Shown piece by piece: positions 34,419-43,953 of a stretch of 64,000 nucleotides of DNA (positions within the stretch are counted from its first letter, which is position 1; the number at the start of each line of letters is the position of its first letter). The translations under genes and the position numbers were made by a program. The DNA is from an uncultured Oscillospiraceae bacterium. GTDB lineage: Bacteria > Bacillota > Clostridia > Oscillospirales > Oscillospiraceae. The stretch covers positions 62,001 to 126,000 of the forward strand of contig CAMVRT010000002.1 of assembly GCA_947169975.1 (NCBI GenBank). The letters are read 5' to 3'. The notes below the pieces were generated by a model. It saw nothing but the letters and a program-made list of their open reading frames with translations, made no database searches and had not been told where the DNA came from.

Positions 34419-35291
34419 ATGCGAGATTACATCATCATGACCGACAGCTGCTGCGACCTGACCGATGAGATGGCCCGGGAGCTGGAGCTGGAGGTGCTGC
34501 CCCTGACCATGCGCATGGACGGGCAGGAGTACCCCAACTATCTGGATGGCCGCGCCATCACCAACGAGGAGTTTTACCGCCGCCTGCGCGCCGGAAAAAT
34601 GTCCACCACCGCCGCCGTGAACCCCGAACAGTTTTCCGACGCCATGCGGAAGATCCTTGCGCAGGGCAAGGACATCGTGTGCATCTGCTTCTCCTCCGCT
34701 CTGTCCACCACCTATCAGTCCGCCGTTATCGCCGCCCAGGACGTGGAGCCCGAATTTCCCGGCAGCCACATCTATGTGGTGGACTCCCTCAGCGCCAGCC
34801 GGGGCCAGGGCCTGCTGATCTATCTGGCTGCCCAGAAGAAGCGGGAGGGTCTCTCCGCGCCGGAGCTGGCCCGGTGGGTGGAGGACAACAAGCTGACCCT
34901 TTGCCACTGGTTCACCGTGGACGATCTGAACTTCCTCAAGCGGGGCGGCCGGCTCTCCGCCGGCGCCGCGCTGTTCGGCACCATGCTGTCCATCAAGCCG
35001 GTGATGCACACCTCCAACGAAGGCAAGCTGGTACCCATGGACAAGGTCCGGGGCCGCAAGGCCAGCCTGAACGCCCTCATCGACAAGGTGGGCGAGCTGG
35101 GCGTGGATCTGGACAAGCAGATCATGTTCATCTGCCACGCCGACTGCCTGAAGGAGTCCGAGGAGGTGGCCGCCGAGCTGAAGCGCCGCTACGGCGTCCG
35201 GGAGGTCTACATCCACTATATCGGGCCGGTCATCGGCAGTCACACCGGCCCCGGCACCATGGGCCTGTTCTTTGTGGGACGGGAGCGCTGA
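34419..35291 (+). CDS. DegV family protein (fatty-acid-binding)
   Basis: 290 residues with the two-domain DegV fold: N-terminal TDSCCDLTDEMARE, MSTTAAVNPEQF, CICFSSALSTTYQSA, the DSLSAS strand and FLKRGGRLSAGAAL. The family binds long-chain fatty acids; some members act as FakB for phospholipid synthesis from exogenous fatty acids. FakB or another role cannot be decided here, since no fakA kinase is adjacent. AGGAGG lies before the ATG. Its stop overlaps the prmA start (TGATG). Confidence 0.9.
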   Translation: MRDYIIMTDSCCDLTDEMARELELEVLPLTMRMDGQEYPNYLDGRAITNEEFYRRLRAGKMSTTAAVNPEQFSDAMRKILAQGKDIVCICFSSALSTTYQSAVIAAQDVEPEFPGSHIYVVDSLSASRGQGLLIYLAAQKKREGLSAPELARWVEDNKLTLCHWFTVDDLNFLKRGGRLSAGAALFGTMLSIKPVMHTSNEGKLVPMDKVRGRKASLNALIDKVGELGVDLDKQIMFICHADCLKESEEVAAELKRRYGVREVYIHYIGPVIGSHTGPGTMGLFFVGRER

Positions 35292-36244
35292 TGAACTGGC
35301 TGGAATTGAAAATCGACACCGCCCCCGCCGGGCTGGATGCCGTAACAGAATTACTGGAGGACCTGGGCGTCACCGGCCTCGTCATCGACGACGAGGGGGA
35401 TTTCCACGACTTTCTGGAGCACAACCGGCAGTACTGGGACTATGTGGACGAGGAGTTGCTGGCCCAGAAACGGGGCGTCAGCCGGGTGACGTTTTACGCC
35501 TCGGACGACGACGAGGGCTACGGTCTGGTGGCCCGCGTCCGGGTGGCTCTGGCGACACTGAAAGCGGAGCACCCCGAATACGCCCCCCTCCTGATGACCA
35601 TGAATCGGGTGGCCGACGCCGACTGGGAGAACAACTGGAAGCAGTTTTATAAGCCCATGGAGATCGGCCAGCGGCTCATCGTGGTGCCGGAGTGGGAGAA
35701 GGCCAACACCCACGGCCGGATCCCTCTGATCCTCAATCCCGGTCTCACCTTCGGCACCGGCAGCCACGCCACCACCCGGCTGTGCCTCACCGCGCTGGAA
35801 AAGCACGTCCGCGGCGGCGAAAAGGTGCTGGATCTGGGCTGCGGCAGCGGAATTTTGTCCATCGCCGCCCTGCTGCTTGGCGCAGACCGGGCCTTCGCCT
35901 GCGACATCGACGAAAAGTGCGTGGATGTGGCCTATGAAAACGCCGCCCTCAACGGCATCGGAAAGGATCGCTACACCGTCCGCTGGGGCGACGTGCTGTC
36001 CGACCGCCAGCTCCAGTCGGAGTTCGGCAGAGATTATGACGTGATCGTGGCCAATATCGTCTCCGACGTCATCATCGGTCTGGCTGGCCAGGTGCGGCCG
36101 TTCTTGAAGGCCGACGGCATTTTCCTGTGCTCCGGCATCATTGACGACCGCGCAGCAGAGGTGGCGGATGTGCTGCGGCAAAAGGGCTGGGAGATCGCCG
36201 AAGAGCGCAGCAGCGAGGGCTGGTTCAGCTACCTGTGCCGCTGA
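35291..36244 (+). CDS. prmA: Ribosomal protein L11 methyltransferase
   Basis: SAM-dependent enzyme that trimethylates ribosomal protein L11. It has 317 residues. An N-terminal L11-recognition domain (about 1-90), a linker, and a class I methyltransferase domain with LDLGCGSGILSIAAL (about 178-192) and FGTGSHATTRLCL just before it. NIVSDVIIGL takes the place of the usual NILA-type motif. The ATG overlaps the degV stop by one base, so the two are coupled. Confidence 0.95.
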   Translation: MNWLELKIDTAPAGLDAVTELLEDLGVTGLVIDDEGDFHDFLEHNRQYWDYVDEELLAQKRGVSRVTFYASDDDEGYGLVARVRVALATLKAEHPEYAPLLMTMNRVADADWENNWKQFYKPMEIGQRLIVVPEWEKANTHGRIPLILNPGLTFGTGSHATTRLCLTALEKHVRGGEKVLDLGCGSGILSIAALLLGADRAFACDIDEKCVDVAYENAALNGIGKDRYTVRWGDVLSDRQLQSEFGRDYDVIVANIVSDVIIGLAGQVRPFLKADGIFLCSGIIDDRAAEVADVLRQKGWEIAEERSSEGWFSYLCR

Positions 36245-36257
36245 AACGACATATAGA

Positions 36258-36295
36258 AAAACAGCACCGACGGCATGCGCCGTCGGTGCTGTTTT
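36258..36295. terminator. Bidirectional terminator between prmA and vanW
   Basis: A perfect 16-bp stem AAAACAGCACCGACGG/CCGTCGGTGCTGTTTT (36258-36273 with 36280-36295) with A's and T's on the two sides. Confidence 0.9.
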
Positions 36296-36300
36296 CATCA

Positions 36301-38250
36301 TCAGTCTTCCGGTTCAGGTTCCGGTTCGGGCTCCGGTTCGGGTTCCGGTTCCGGCTCGGGTTCGGGTTCCGGCTCGGGTTCGGGTTCCGGTTCGGGTTCG
36401 GGCTCCGGTTCGGGTTCGGGCTCCGGCTCCGGTTCGGGCTCCGGCTCCGGCGTCGGTTCAGGCTCCGGAGTCGGTTCAGGCTCCGGTGTGGGTTCAGGCT
36501 CCGGCGTCGGTTCAGGCTCCGGCGTGGGTTCAGGCTCCGGCGTGGGAGTCGGCGTCGGCGCGGGGCCAACGCGGTAGATCACGGGACGCATATCGTAGTT
36601 GCTGGTGGCCTCAAAGGTCTCGGAAATCAGCGTGCCGTCTGCGGCGTAGACCTGCCGCCACGTCTTCACCACGTAGCCGGTATAGCCGCTCTGCTCCTGC
36701 ACCTTCTGACCCGGACGCAGACTGTTGTCCACCACCGTCTGTTCGGTAGCGGGAATGGTGGAGATCGTCTTGCTGACCATCTTCACATAGGTGCTGTCCG
36801 TCTTGGTGCCGTAGATCCTCACAGTCACCGTATTGTTGTTGGTGTAGCTGGTCTCAATGCGGATGGGATAGTCGGTATTGTTGCGGAACTTGAAGTCCGT
36901 ATAGGGGTAGAAGGTGGTGGCGTCGCAGCCGAAGGGGATATAGCTGGGAGCGTACTGGTGGCAGGAGCGATCCACGATCTCCAGATTGCTCAACAGCGAA
37001 GCATAATAGGTGGTGGAGGCCACCTGGCACACGCCGCCGCCGGCCACATCCACCGTCTTGCCGCCCACATAGGCGGGGGCGGGGAAATACCCGTTGGCTA
37101 TGGTGGGATCGCCCACCACGCCGTTATAGGAGAAAACCTCTCCGCTGTTGAGAATGGTGCCGTTGACCGTTTCGGCCGCCTTGCGCACGTTCTTCTGCCG
37201 GTTTTCGGAGCCGGAGGCCACGGTGCTGTACTCACCCAGCAGGTCGCGGAACAGGACGCCCTCCAGATCCGCCTTATACACCGTGGGATAAGTGACAGTG
37301 CTGGGCACCAGAATCTCCTGGCCGGGTTCGGCCTGATCCAGCAGTTCTCTGGCTGCCTCCAGATCAAAATCCACGCCGATCCGGGCCTCTGTCAGCTGGC
37401 CGGTCTTTTTGTCAAGCCCGGCGTTGACCATATCGCTGTGGACCTCCTCATACACCACAGCCAGGTCAATGGGCTGGGCCGCGGTGGTGGCATACCTGCA
37501 GGTAATGGGGCTCAGGTCGCCGGTGGCCACGGCGCGTCCGATATCAGCCCGCAGAGCGGCCCGGTCAATCTCTATGCCGTCCCGGGGCTTGGTCACAAAC
37601 AGGCCGCGCTCCTCATCCAGCCGATAGGCGCCATCCACTGTGGTGCCGCCCAGACGCTGGCACAGATCGTCCACCGCACGGTCGATGGCACGATCGTCCA
37701 CCGTCATGTGCATGTCGATATCCGTCCTCTCCTTGCTTCCCGTCAGCATATTCCAGCCGCCGGCAAGGAAGCCGGTGCGGCCAACGCGGAGCGCCTCATC
37801 GGCCGCCTCCTCCGCCGACATCGTCACGGCCAGATCCGTATAGGAGATGCTTCCCAGCTCCTTGTCGCCCATGACCAGGGGGATCCTTTTTTCATCGCAG
37901 AGCCGGGGGCCTTCCTTCTCCCACAGCTCCACAACCTGCTCACGGGTCATGCCGCTGACGTCCACTCCCATGATGCTGGTGCCCTCCTGCACGGTATCCC
38001 GGCCTGCAGCTACGGTGCACAGGCCTATGTAAGCGCCGACCAGCCCCACCACGGCAATGCCAACCGCCAGCAGCGCGATCCATCCCTTGCGGCGCCGCGG
38101 GGCTTCCACTCCCTCCGGTGCTGTGTCTCCGGTATTCTGGGGCAGCTCCTGCTGTCCCTGATCGTATTCGGCGCAGGCGTCCGTCAGTTCATATTTCGGG
38201 TCGGTCTCCGGCCCGGGATCCTGTCCGACGACAGTGCGTTCCTCATCCAT
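36301..38250 (-). CDS. VanW family protein with a long Pro-Glu repeat tail
   Basis: 649 residues. Cytoplasmic N-terminus, one membrane anchor (about 55-78), then an extracytoplasmic part: putative peptidoglycan-binding domains (about 90-320), the VanW domain (about 330-470; [26 protein letters not shown]), a G5-like segment, and about 86 C-terminal residues of TPEPEP-type repeats. The tail is probably a rod spanning the wall. The start at 38250 follows AAGGAGG; the ATG at 38274 overlaps nothing useful. VanW domains occur in glycopeptide-resistance clusters, but most, like this one, are not tied to resistance. Confidence 0.88.
   Translation of the reverse strand: MDEERTVVGQDPGPETDPKYELTDACAEYDQGQQELPQNTGDTAPEGVEAPRRRKGWIALLAVGIAVVGLVGAYIGLCTVAAGRDTVQEGTSIMGVDVSGMTREQVVELWEKEGPRLCDEKRIPLVMGDKELGSISYTDLAVTMSAEEAADEALRVGRTGFLAGGWNMLTGSKERTDIDMHMTVDDRAIDRAVDDLCQRLGGTTVDGAYRLDEERGLFVTKPRDGIEIDRAALRADIGRAVATGDLSPITCRYATTAAQPIDLAVVYEEVHSDMVNAGLDKKTGQLTEARIGVDFDLEAARELLDQAEPGQEILVPSTVTYPTVYKADLEGVLFRDLLGEYSTVASGSENRQKNVRKAAETVNGTILNSGEVFSYNGVVGDPTIANGYFPAPAYVGGKTVDVAGGGVCQVASTTYYASLLSNLEIVDRSCHQYAPSYIPFGCDATTFYPYTDFKFRNNTDYPIRIETSYTNNNTVTVRIYGTKTDSTYVKMVSKTISTIPATEQTVVDNSLRPGQKVQEQSGYTGYVVKTWRQVYAADGTLISETFEATSNYDMRPVIYRVGPAPTPTPTPEPEPTPEPEPTPEPEPTPEPEPTPEPEPTPEPEPEPEPEPEPEPEPEPEPEPEPEPEPEPEPEPEPEPEPEPEPEPED
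36304..36563 (-). repeat. Hexanucleotide-type microsatellite encoding the Pro-Glu tail
   Basis: About 260 bases of near-repeats of CCGGAACCGGAG-like units (read on the minus strand). On the plus strand the same DNA reads as Ser-Gly repeats. Such arrays change length by slippage, so this tail is likely to vary between strains. Confidence 0.85.
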
Positions 38251-38402
38251 CAAGATTCCTCCTTCCATGCGCATTCCGGCGCAGGTTAGCTTATCTTTGT
38301 ATTATATCACAGCCGCAGCAAATCGCGACAGGTGTTTTCCGGTTTTTTGCTATATTCGTGGCTATTATACCGTCTGCCGCGGCAAAAAGCGTTACATTTC
38401 CA

Positions 38403-39221
38403 TTACAAGGCGCGTCTGCCGCCGTTGGGAATGCGGATGGTCAGCACCAGGCAGCCGTCATCATCCTGCCTCTCCCATGCGGCGCCAACACCCGCCTGAC
38501 GCATCATTCGCACGCCACGGTCCACGCTGTTGAGGAACAGCCGCACGTCCTTAATGACATAGGTGGGGCGTCGGCGCGGCGGCGTGGTCTGGGCAGCCTT
38601 GAGCCGATCTTCTATGTAGGCCTCGGTCTGGGCCACATTCCAGCCGTTTTTTACGATGGCCGCCACCGCACTGTGCTGGGCCTCCTCGTCGCCCAGACGC
38701 AGCAGTGCGCGGGCGTGGCGCTCGGTGAGGCCGTTGTCACGGATCATCTGCCGCACACTCTCCGGCAGGCGCAGCAGACGCAGCTTGTTGGCCACGCCGG
38801 ACTGGGACTTGCCAATCTTCTCCGCTGCCGCCTCCTGGCTCAGGCCGTATTGCCGGATCAGCCGGGCGATGGCCTCCGCCTCCTCCCAGCAGTCCAGATC
38901 CCGGCGCTGCAGGTTCTCGATCAGAGCCAGAAGGGCGCTGTCCTCCTCCCCCACCCGGGCGATGAGACAGGGCACCTCCCGCAAGCCGGCCATCTGTGCG
39001 GCGCGGAGCCGACGCTCGCCGGCCACCAGCTCATATTCCCGGCCCAGCCGGCGCACCGTCAGCGGCTGGAGAATGCCGTAGGTGCGGATGCTCTCTGCCA
39101 GCTCCCGCAGGCCGTCGGCGTCAAAAACGCGGCGGGGCTGGCGGGGATTGGGTCGGATCTGGGCGGCCGGGATATACTGGACTCTGGCCGACAAAAACTC
39201 CCCTCGACGCGGATCTCTCAT
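38403..39221 (-). CDS. noc: Nucleoid occlusion protein-like ParB paralogue (Noc-type)
   Basis: 272 residues, ParB/Spo0J family: CTP-binding N-terminal domain with GERRLR at 68-73, then the helix-turn-helix. Residues that separate Noc from Spo0J are of the Noc kind: Q140 in KSQS, K146, R151 and R168, at the same spacing as Noc Q173/K179/K184/R201 (Caulobacter ParB numbering). The clear Noc-type site at 56132 supports this. It lacks the N-terminal amphipathic membrane helix of Bacillus Noc. The ATG at 39221 has GGGAGGG; the ATG at 39227 touches that site. Confidence 0.82.
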   Translation of the reverse strand: MRDPRRGEFLSARVQYIPAAQIRPNPRQPRRVFDADGLRELAESIRTYGILQPLTVRRLGREYELVAGERRLRAAQMAGLREVPCLIARVGEEDSALLALIENLQRRDLDCWEEAEAIARLIRQYGLSQEAAAEKIGKSQSGVANKLRLLRLPESVRQMIRDNGLTERHARALLRLGDEEAQHSAVAAIVKNGWNVAQTEAYIEDRLKAAQTTPPRRRPTYVIKDVRLFLNSVDRGVRMMRQAGVGAAWERQDDDGCLVLTIRIPNGGRRAL

Positions 39222-39293
39222 GGTCATCCCTCCCTTTCCGCCTTATTTTACACGTCAGCGGCGGAAAAGACGGTCGAGAACCGTCGGGAAATC

Positions 39294-39333
39294 AAAAAAG
39301 CCCGACAGACAACCGGGCGGTCGTCTGCCGGGC
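39294..39333 (-). terminator. Terminator of dnaD-dnaI-like genes
   Basis: On the minus strand, an 11-bp stem GCCCGGCAGAC/GTCTGTCGGGC (one G-T pair) followed directly by six T's. Confidence 0.85.
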
Positions 39334-39351
39334 GGGCATTTGCGCGGCAAG

Positions 39352-40347
39352 TCAGTTGATTTGGCGCTTCTGGCGGCGGATATCCTCGCCGAAGAAGGGC
39401 AGGATCTCATACTCGCCCTCCAGGCGGGAGAGAATCTGGGGGGAATAGCGGCGTCCGATCTCCTCCGGCGTCAGGTTGGTATTGATGATGGTCTGCTTGC
39501 CGGAGAGCAGACGGCCGTTGACAATCTGATACAGGGCGCTTTGCACGAAGGTCGTGGTCATCTCCGTGCCCAGATCGTCCATGATCAGCAGGTCGCAGGC
39601 CATGCAGCGGTTCACGGCTTCCTCCGTCTCCTCATCCTCATCCCGGCGGAACTTCAGGTTCTCCATCTGATTGAAAATGTGTCCCGCCGTGTCGTACACC
39701 ACGGAGAATCCGTTTTCGCTGACCACACGGGCAATGCAGGCGGACAGAAACGTCTTGCCCAGGCCGGGATCGCCGGACAGCAGCAGGTTGCCGCTGCGGC
39801 GGGAGAACTGATAGGCATAGTCCCGGCAGGCATCGTAGTTCCGCTCCATGTTGGTCCGGGGCGAAATGCCCATTTGGGGCCAGGGCTCCGGGCTGTACCA
39901 CTTGAACTCGAAGCTTTCAAAGCTGGCTGTGCCCACATCCAGCATTTGGGACAGCTCCCGGATCTGGGCGCGGGCATAGTACTTGCGCAGGCAGCGGCAC
40001 ATGACGCCTTCCCGAAAGCCGGTGTCGCCGCACAGCATGCAGAAGGGCTTTTCCTCCAGCTCATCGGGCTCGTAGCCGTGGGCCATCAGAATGGCGCTGC
40101 GCTCCCGCTGCAGGGAGAGATTCTGTTGGCGGATCTCCCGCAGGGCCGGCATGGGGTCTGTTCCCCGGCGCAGGGCAGCCGCCACCACCTGAGACATGGT
40201 GCCGCGCAGCGCGCTGTCGATTTCCTTCAGACGGGGAAGCTCGCGAAAAATCTTCTCCTGCCGCGCGGCAAAGGCGGCGGCGCGGCTTTGCTTGTCCTGT
40301 TCAAACTGCGCTATGGCGCGGCGCAGGATCTTCTTGTCGTATGTCAC
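39352..40347 (-). CDS. DnaI/DnaC-like helicase loader ATPase
   Basis: AAA+ protein that loads the replicative helicase. It has 331 residues. The N-terminal helical region (about 1-95) is followed by a zinc-binding cluster (CMLCGDTG and CRC, about 103-121) and an ATPase core with Walker A GDPGLGKT (about 190) and Walker B LLIMDDLG (about 246). It is downstream of a DnaD-like gene in the same direction, and the pair parallels the DnaB/DnaD-DnaI loading system of Firmicutes. It could be called DnaC or DnaI; I give no symbol. Confidence 0.87.
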   Translation of the reverse strand: MTYDKKILRRAIAQFEQDKQSRAAAFAARQEKIFRELPRLKEIDSALRGTMSQVVAAALRRGTDPMPALREIRQQNLSLQRERSAILMAHGYEPDELEEKPFCMLCGDTGFREGVMCRCLRKYYARAQIRELSQMLDVGTASFESFEFKWYSPEPWPQMGISPRTNMERNYDACRDYAYQFSRRSGNLLLSGDPGLGKTFLSACIARVVSENGFSVVYDTAGHIFNQMENLKFRRDEDEETEEAVNRCMACDLLIMDDLGTEMTTTFVQSALYQIVNGRLLSGKQTIINTNLTPEEIGRRYSPQILSRLEGEYEILPFFGEDIRRQKRQIN

Positions 40348-40359
40348 GGCGCATCCCCC

Positions 40360-41277
40360 CTACTTCTTGATGTATCGGAGCATCCAGTCGTTTTTGTCAC
40401 CCGGGCCGCCGGCGCCGTCACGGCTGCCCCGGTCTGTGCGGGGCTGGCGGGCGCCCTTTTCCACGTCCTCCGCCGTGTGCCAGCCGTTTTCCTGCCAGCG
40501 GCGCAGGATGGCGCTCAAATAGCGCCAGTTCAGTTCCTTTTTATACAGGATCGTCTGGTCGTAGGCCAGGGCCACCAGCTCCGGTGAAACGCCCTGCTCC
40601 ATCCAGCGGGTGACGTACTTTTCCTCGCTCTCCACCGGCTTTCTCCCGCCGATCTGCAGCGCGCGGAGGTACGCGCCCATCTGCTCCTGTCTCTCGGCGT
40701 ACTGCCGCAGATATTCGGCCGCGGAGGTCTGGTCAAACAAGCCCTGCTTGGCCCAGTAGTAGCCCTCCTTCTCAATCTGGCGCAGCGTAGGGCGGCGGCC
40801 TTCGCCGAAGCGGGTCTCCACGCGGCTGACGCAGTGGTTCACCAGCAGATAGATCACGTCCGGCGGCATGCCCAGATCGTCGTATAAGCCCGCCAGGATC
40901 TGGAGATCGGCGGTTTTCAGCTTTTTGCCCAGCTTGTTCTCCACCTGTACCACCAGCGCGGCAAAGGCGCTGTCGCCCTCCAGCATGGCGGCCAAGTCCT
41001 CGGTGGTGTAGACAGGCCGCTCCTCCGCCGGTTCGGGAGGCGCCACGGCGCTGTCCAGCAGGCCCAGCTGCTGCAGCGTATTCTCGGCGGCGGCCAGGCG
41101 CAGCTCGCTCCAGCGCAGGCGGCTCTGGATCTCCCGGGGCGTCACGCCGCCGGAGGCGCGCAGCAAAAACAGGTACAGCAGCGCGGCGTCGCCGTCAGCC
41201 CGGGTAATCAGCTTGTCCAGCCGCGCGGCGGGCAGCGACACGGCCTGATCCTCTCCATGCAGGATATATCCGCTCAT
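40360..41277 (-). CDS. DnaD-domain replication initiation protein
   Basis: Probable primosome protein acting before helicase loading. About 305 residues: a winged-helix-like N-terminal part (about 10-80, DAALLYLFLLRASGG, LRLAAAENTLQQLGLL) and two DnaD-type domains (about 110-190 and 205-275), the second with YVTRWMEQGVSPELVALAYD and LNWRYLSAILRRW. A basic disordered C-terminus follows. Two ATGs, 41280 and 41277; the second spaces better with AAGGAGG. It is 12 bases upstream of the DnaI-like gene. Confidence 0.87.
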   Translation of the reverse strand: MSGYILHGEDQAVSLPAARLDKLITRADGDAALLYLFLLRASGGVTPREIQSRLRWSELRLAAAENTLQQLGLLDSAVAPPEPAEERPVYTTEDLAAMLEGDSAFAALVVQVENKLGKKLKTADLQILAGLYDDLGMPPDVIYLLVNHCVSRVETRFGEGRRPTLRQIEKEGYYWAKQGLFDQTSAAEYLRQYAERQEQMGAYLRALQIGGRKPVESEEKYVTRWMEQGVSPELVALAYDQTILYKKELNWRYLSAILRRWQENGWHTAEDVEKGARQPRTDRGSRDGAGGPGDKNDWMLRYIKK

Positions 41278-41376
41278 CATGGCGCCTCCTTTCCGAAATA
41301 TGTCCTTTTATTTTACAATAAAAGTCCGTTTTCGTAAAGATGCGCCTTCCCGTTTTTAAAAATTTCCTGTCGATGC

Positions 41377-41405
41377 TTTACGGGTATTGTGGTTTGTGAT
41401 ATAAT
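41377..41405 (+). promoter_or_regulatory. Extended -10 promoter of zapA
   Basis: TTTACG (41377-41382), 17-bp spacer, TG at 41397-41398 and -10 TATAAT (41400-41405). Confidence 0.7.
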
Positions 41406-41479
41406 TCATTCTGTATAAGTGTTATTATGCCCGGAAATAAGAGAAAGACGGGAAATTGGAGAAAGGATGGGATATCACC

Positions 41480-41794
41480 ATGGCTAATCGCGTTACGATG
41501 AACATCTGCGGAGAGAGCTACACCCTGATCGCGGAGGAGAGCCCCTCCTACATGGAGCGAGTGGGCAATCTGGTCAACGAGCAGCTGACGAAGGTCATGG
41601 AGGGCACCAAGGCCAGCCGCACCGACGCCGCTATTCTGGCCGCCATCAATATTGCCGACGAGCTGCTGAAGTCCCAGGAGAGCGCCGAAAACCTGCGCCG
41701 CCAGCTCAAGACCTATCTGGACGAGGCCGCCCAGGCCAAGAACGAGGTCTCCGAGCTGAAGCGCCAGCTGTTCAAGGCCCAGAACCGCAAGTAA
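41480..41794 (+). CDS. zapA: Cell division protein ZapA
   Basis: Small FtsZ-associated protein that bundles FtsZ filaments at midcell. It has 104 residues. The N-terminal head (NRVTMNICGESYTLIAEE) and GNLVNEQL...TDAAILAAINIADEL are diagnostic, followed by a C-terminal coiled coil (about 65-104). A TTG at 41456 could extend it by eight residues, but the ATG gives the usual N-terminus. Its stop overlaps the next start (TAATG). Confidence 0.9.
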   Translation: MANRVTMNICGESYTLIAEESPSYMERVGNLVNEQLTKVMEGTKASRTDAAILAAINIADELLKSQESAENLRRQLKTYLDEAAQAKNEVSELKRQLFKAQNRK

Positions 41795-43872
41795 TGATTG
41801 AGCTGCTCTCCCCTGCGGGATCCCGGGACGCACTGATTGCCGCCGTGCAGAGCGGCGCCGACGCCGTGTACATGGGCTTCGGCAGCTTCAACGCCCGGCG
41901 CAACGCCCAGAACTTCACCGACGAGGAATTCGCCCAGGCGGTGGCCTACTGCCATCTGCGGGGCGTGAAGGTCTATCTGACGCTGAACACCCTGCTGACC
42001 GACCGGGAGCTGCCCGCTGCGGCGGACGCCCTGCGCCGGGCCAGCGGCATGGGCGTGGACGCCGTGCTGGTGCAGGACTGGGGCGTGCTGACTCTGGCGC
42101 AGGAAGTTGCGCCGGATCTGCCCATCCACGCCAGCACCCAGATGAGCCTGTTCACTTTGGGCGGGGCAAAGCTGGCGGAAAAGCTGGGCATCGAGCGGGT
42201 GGTGCTGGCCCGGGAATTGAGCCGCCGCGACATTGCCGCCATCTGCGATGGCTGCGGCGCCGAGGTGGAGGTGTTCGTCCACGGCGCGCTGTGCATGTGC
42301 TACTCCGGCCAGTGCGCCATGAGCGCCCTCATCGGCCAGCGCAGCGGCAACCGGGGCACCTGCGCTCAACCCTGCCGCCTGCCCTACGGGGTCAACGGTC
42401 CCTGCACCGGAGACCATCCGTTGAGCCTGAAGGACGCCAACCTCTCCGCCTGTCTGCAGGAGCTGGAAAACATGGGCGTGGCCTGCCTGAAGATCGAAGG
42501 GCGCATGAAGCGGCCGGAGTACGTGGCCGTGGTCACCGCCATTTACCGCCGCCTGCTGGACGAGCATCGCGCTCCCACGCCGCAGGAGGTACAGGAGCTG
42601 GAGGCCGCCTTCAGCCGCAGCGGCTTTACCGACGGCTATTACCGGGGCGAAAAAGGCCCTCACATGCTGGGCATGCGCCCGGAGAACGCCCGCTGGCCCG
42701 AGGATCTCTTCGCCAGGGCGCGGCAGGAATATGAAAACGCCGAGCACCGGGCCGTCCCGGTGTCCATGCGCTGTGCCGTCCATGCCGGAGAGCCTGCCAC
42801 GCTGACGGCGGAGGCCCGCGGCATCGCCGTCACCGTATCCGGTCCCGTACCGGAGGCCGCCCGCACCCGCGCGATCACGGCGGAGGAGCTGTGTCAGCGT
42901 CTCGGCAAAACCGGCGGCACCGCCTTTGTCCCCGCGTCTGTTGTCGCGGAGGCGGACGAGGGCCTGTCCCTGTCCGCCGGCGCCGTCAACGGTCTGCGAC
43001 GGCAGGCGCTGGAGGAGCTGACAGAACAGCTCTCCCTGCCTCCCGTGAACGGCACATGGCCCCGGCGCACTGCCGCCGAGGCGGAGCTGCCTCCCTGCGA
43101 TGTAAAAGCCGGCGCACCTCTTTTCACATGCTCCATCACAAGAGCCGATCAGCTGACGGTGGAATTGGCCGAAAACGCAGAGGCCGTGTATATTCCGCTG
43201 GAGCTTTTGGATACAATGGATTTGACCCCCTTTGCCGCCAAAACGAAGCTCTTTGCCGTGCTGCCCCGGGTCTTCCGCACGGAGGACGAGGCCGTCTTCC
43301 GCCAGAAGCTGGCGCGCACGACTGCGCTCACCGGCGCGGTGGTGGGCAATCTGGGGCACCTGCCCGTCGTGGACGGGTTGGGGCTGGAGATCCGGGGCGA
43401 CTTCGGCCTCAATGTGTTCAACTCCCGCGCCCTGCTGTTCCTGCGGGAGCAGGGACTGCAAAGCGCCACTGTCTCCTTTGAGCTGCGCCACCAGCAGGTG
43501 CGGGATCTGCGCAAATACCTGCCCTGCGAGGCTATTGTCTACGGCCGGCTGCCTCTGATGATCACGGAGAACTGTGCCGCCGCCAACCGCACCGGCTGCT
43601 CCCACGGACAGGGCTGCACCCTCACCGACCGCACCGGCGCGGAATTTCCCGTGCTGTGCGCCTACGGCTGCCGCAACGAGATCCAGAACAGCCGTGTGCT
43701 GTTTCTGGCCGACAAGCCGGAGTATCGGCGCTGCGGCCTGACCTACGCCCGGCTGCGGTTTACCACCGAGTCACCGGAGGAGTGCCTCACCATTCTGCGC
43801 CGCTATCTGGGGCTGTCCGCTTGGACGCCCGCCGACTATACACGCGGTCTTTTCTATCGCGGTGTGGACTGA
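41794..43872 (+). CDS. Peptidase U32 family protein (rRNA/tRNA hydroxylase type)
   Basis: 692 residues. U32 core (about 1-300) with cysteines C167, C169, C174, C190 and C194 (CMCYSGQC, RGTCAQPCR), then a large C-terminal extension of the DUF3656 kind with another Cys-rich patch near 600-625. Despite the name, characterised relatives (RlhA, TrhP) make 5-hydroxycytidine or 5-hydroxyuridine in 23S rRNA or tRNA from prephenate. The size and layout are closest to RlhA, but the substrate is not proven here. Coupled to zapA by a one-base overlap, a common clostridial pairing. Confidence 0.87.
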   Translation: MIELLSPAGSRDALIAAVQSGADAVYMGFGSFNARRNAQNFTDEEFAQAVAYCHLRGVKVYLTLNTLLTDRELPAAADALRRASGMGVDAVLVQDWGVLTLAQEVAPDLPIHASTQMSLFTLGGAKLAEKLGIERVVLARELSRRDIAAICDGCGAEVEVFVHGALCMCYSGQCAMSALIGQRSGNRGTCAQPCRLPYGVNGPCTGDHPLSLKDANLSACLQELENMGVACLKIEGRMKRPEYVAVVTAIYRRLLDEHRAPTPQEVQELEAAFSRSGFTDGYYRGEKGPHMLGMRPENARWPEDLFARARQEYENAEHRAVPVSMRCAVHAGEPATLTAEARGIAVTVSGPVPEAARTRAITAEELCQRLGKTGGTAFVPASVVAEADEGLSLSAGAVNGLRRQALEELTEQLSLPPVNGTWPRRTAAEAELPPCDVKAGAPLFTCSITRADQLTVELAENAEAVYIPLELLDTMDLTPFAAKTKLFAVLPRVFRTEDEAVFRQKLARTTALTGAVVGNLGHLPVVDGLGLEIRGDFGLNVFNSRALLFLREQGLQSATVSFELRHQQVRDLRKYLPCEAIVYGRLPLMITENCAAANRTGCSHGQGCTLTDRTGAEFPVLCAYGCRNEIQNSRVLFLADKPEYRRCGLTYARLRFTTESPEECLTILRRYLGLSAWTPADYTRGLFYRGVD

Positions 43873-43953
43873 TTTTGACGGGAAATCTGATAATATTCTG
43901 TAATATATTTTGTATCTTATACATATAGTTTTCATAACAGGAGCCATTTTGAT

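Noticed and set aside
36300-36563. Regular short repeats considered as a CRISPR array
   Set aside because: The units are contiguous hexamer variants in frame with a coding region, with no spacers.
41305-41324. Inverted repeat CTTTTATT/AATAAAAG between dnaD and zapA
   Set aside because: Short, A+T-rich arms of eight bases in a divergent promoter region; possible operator but too weak to claim.
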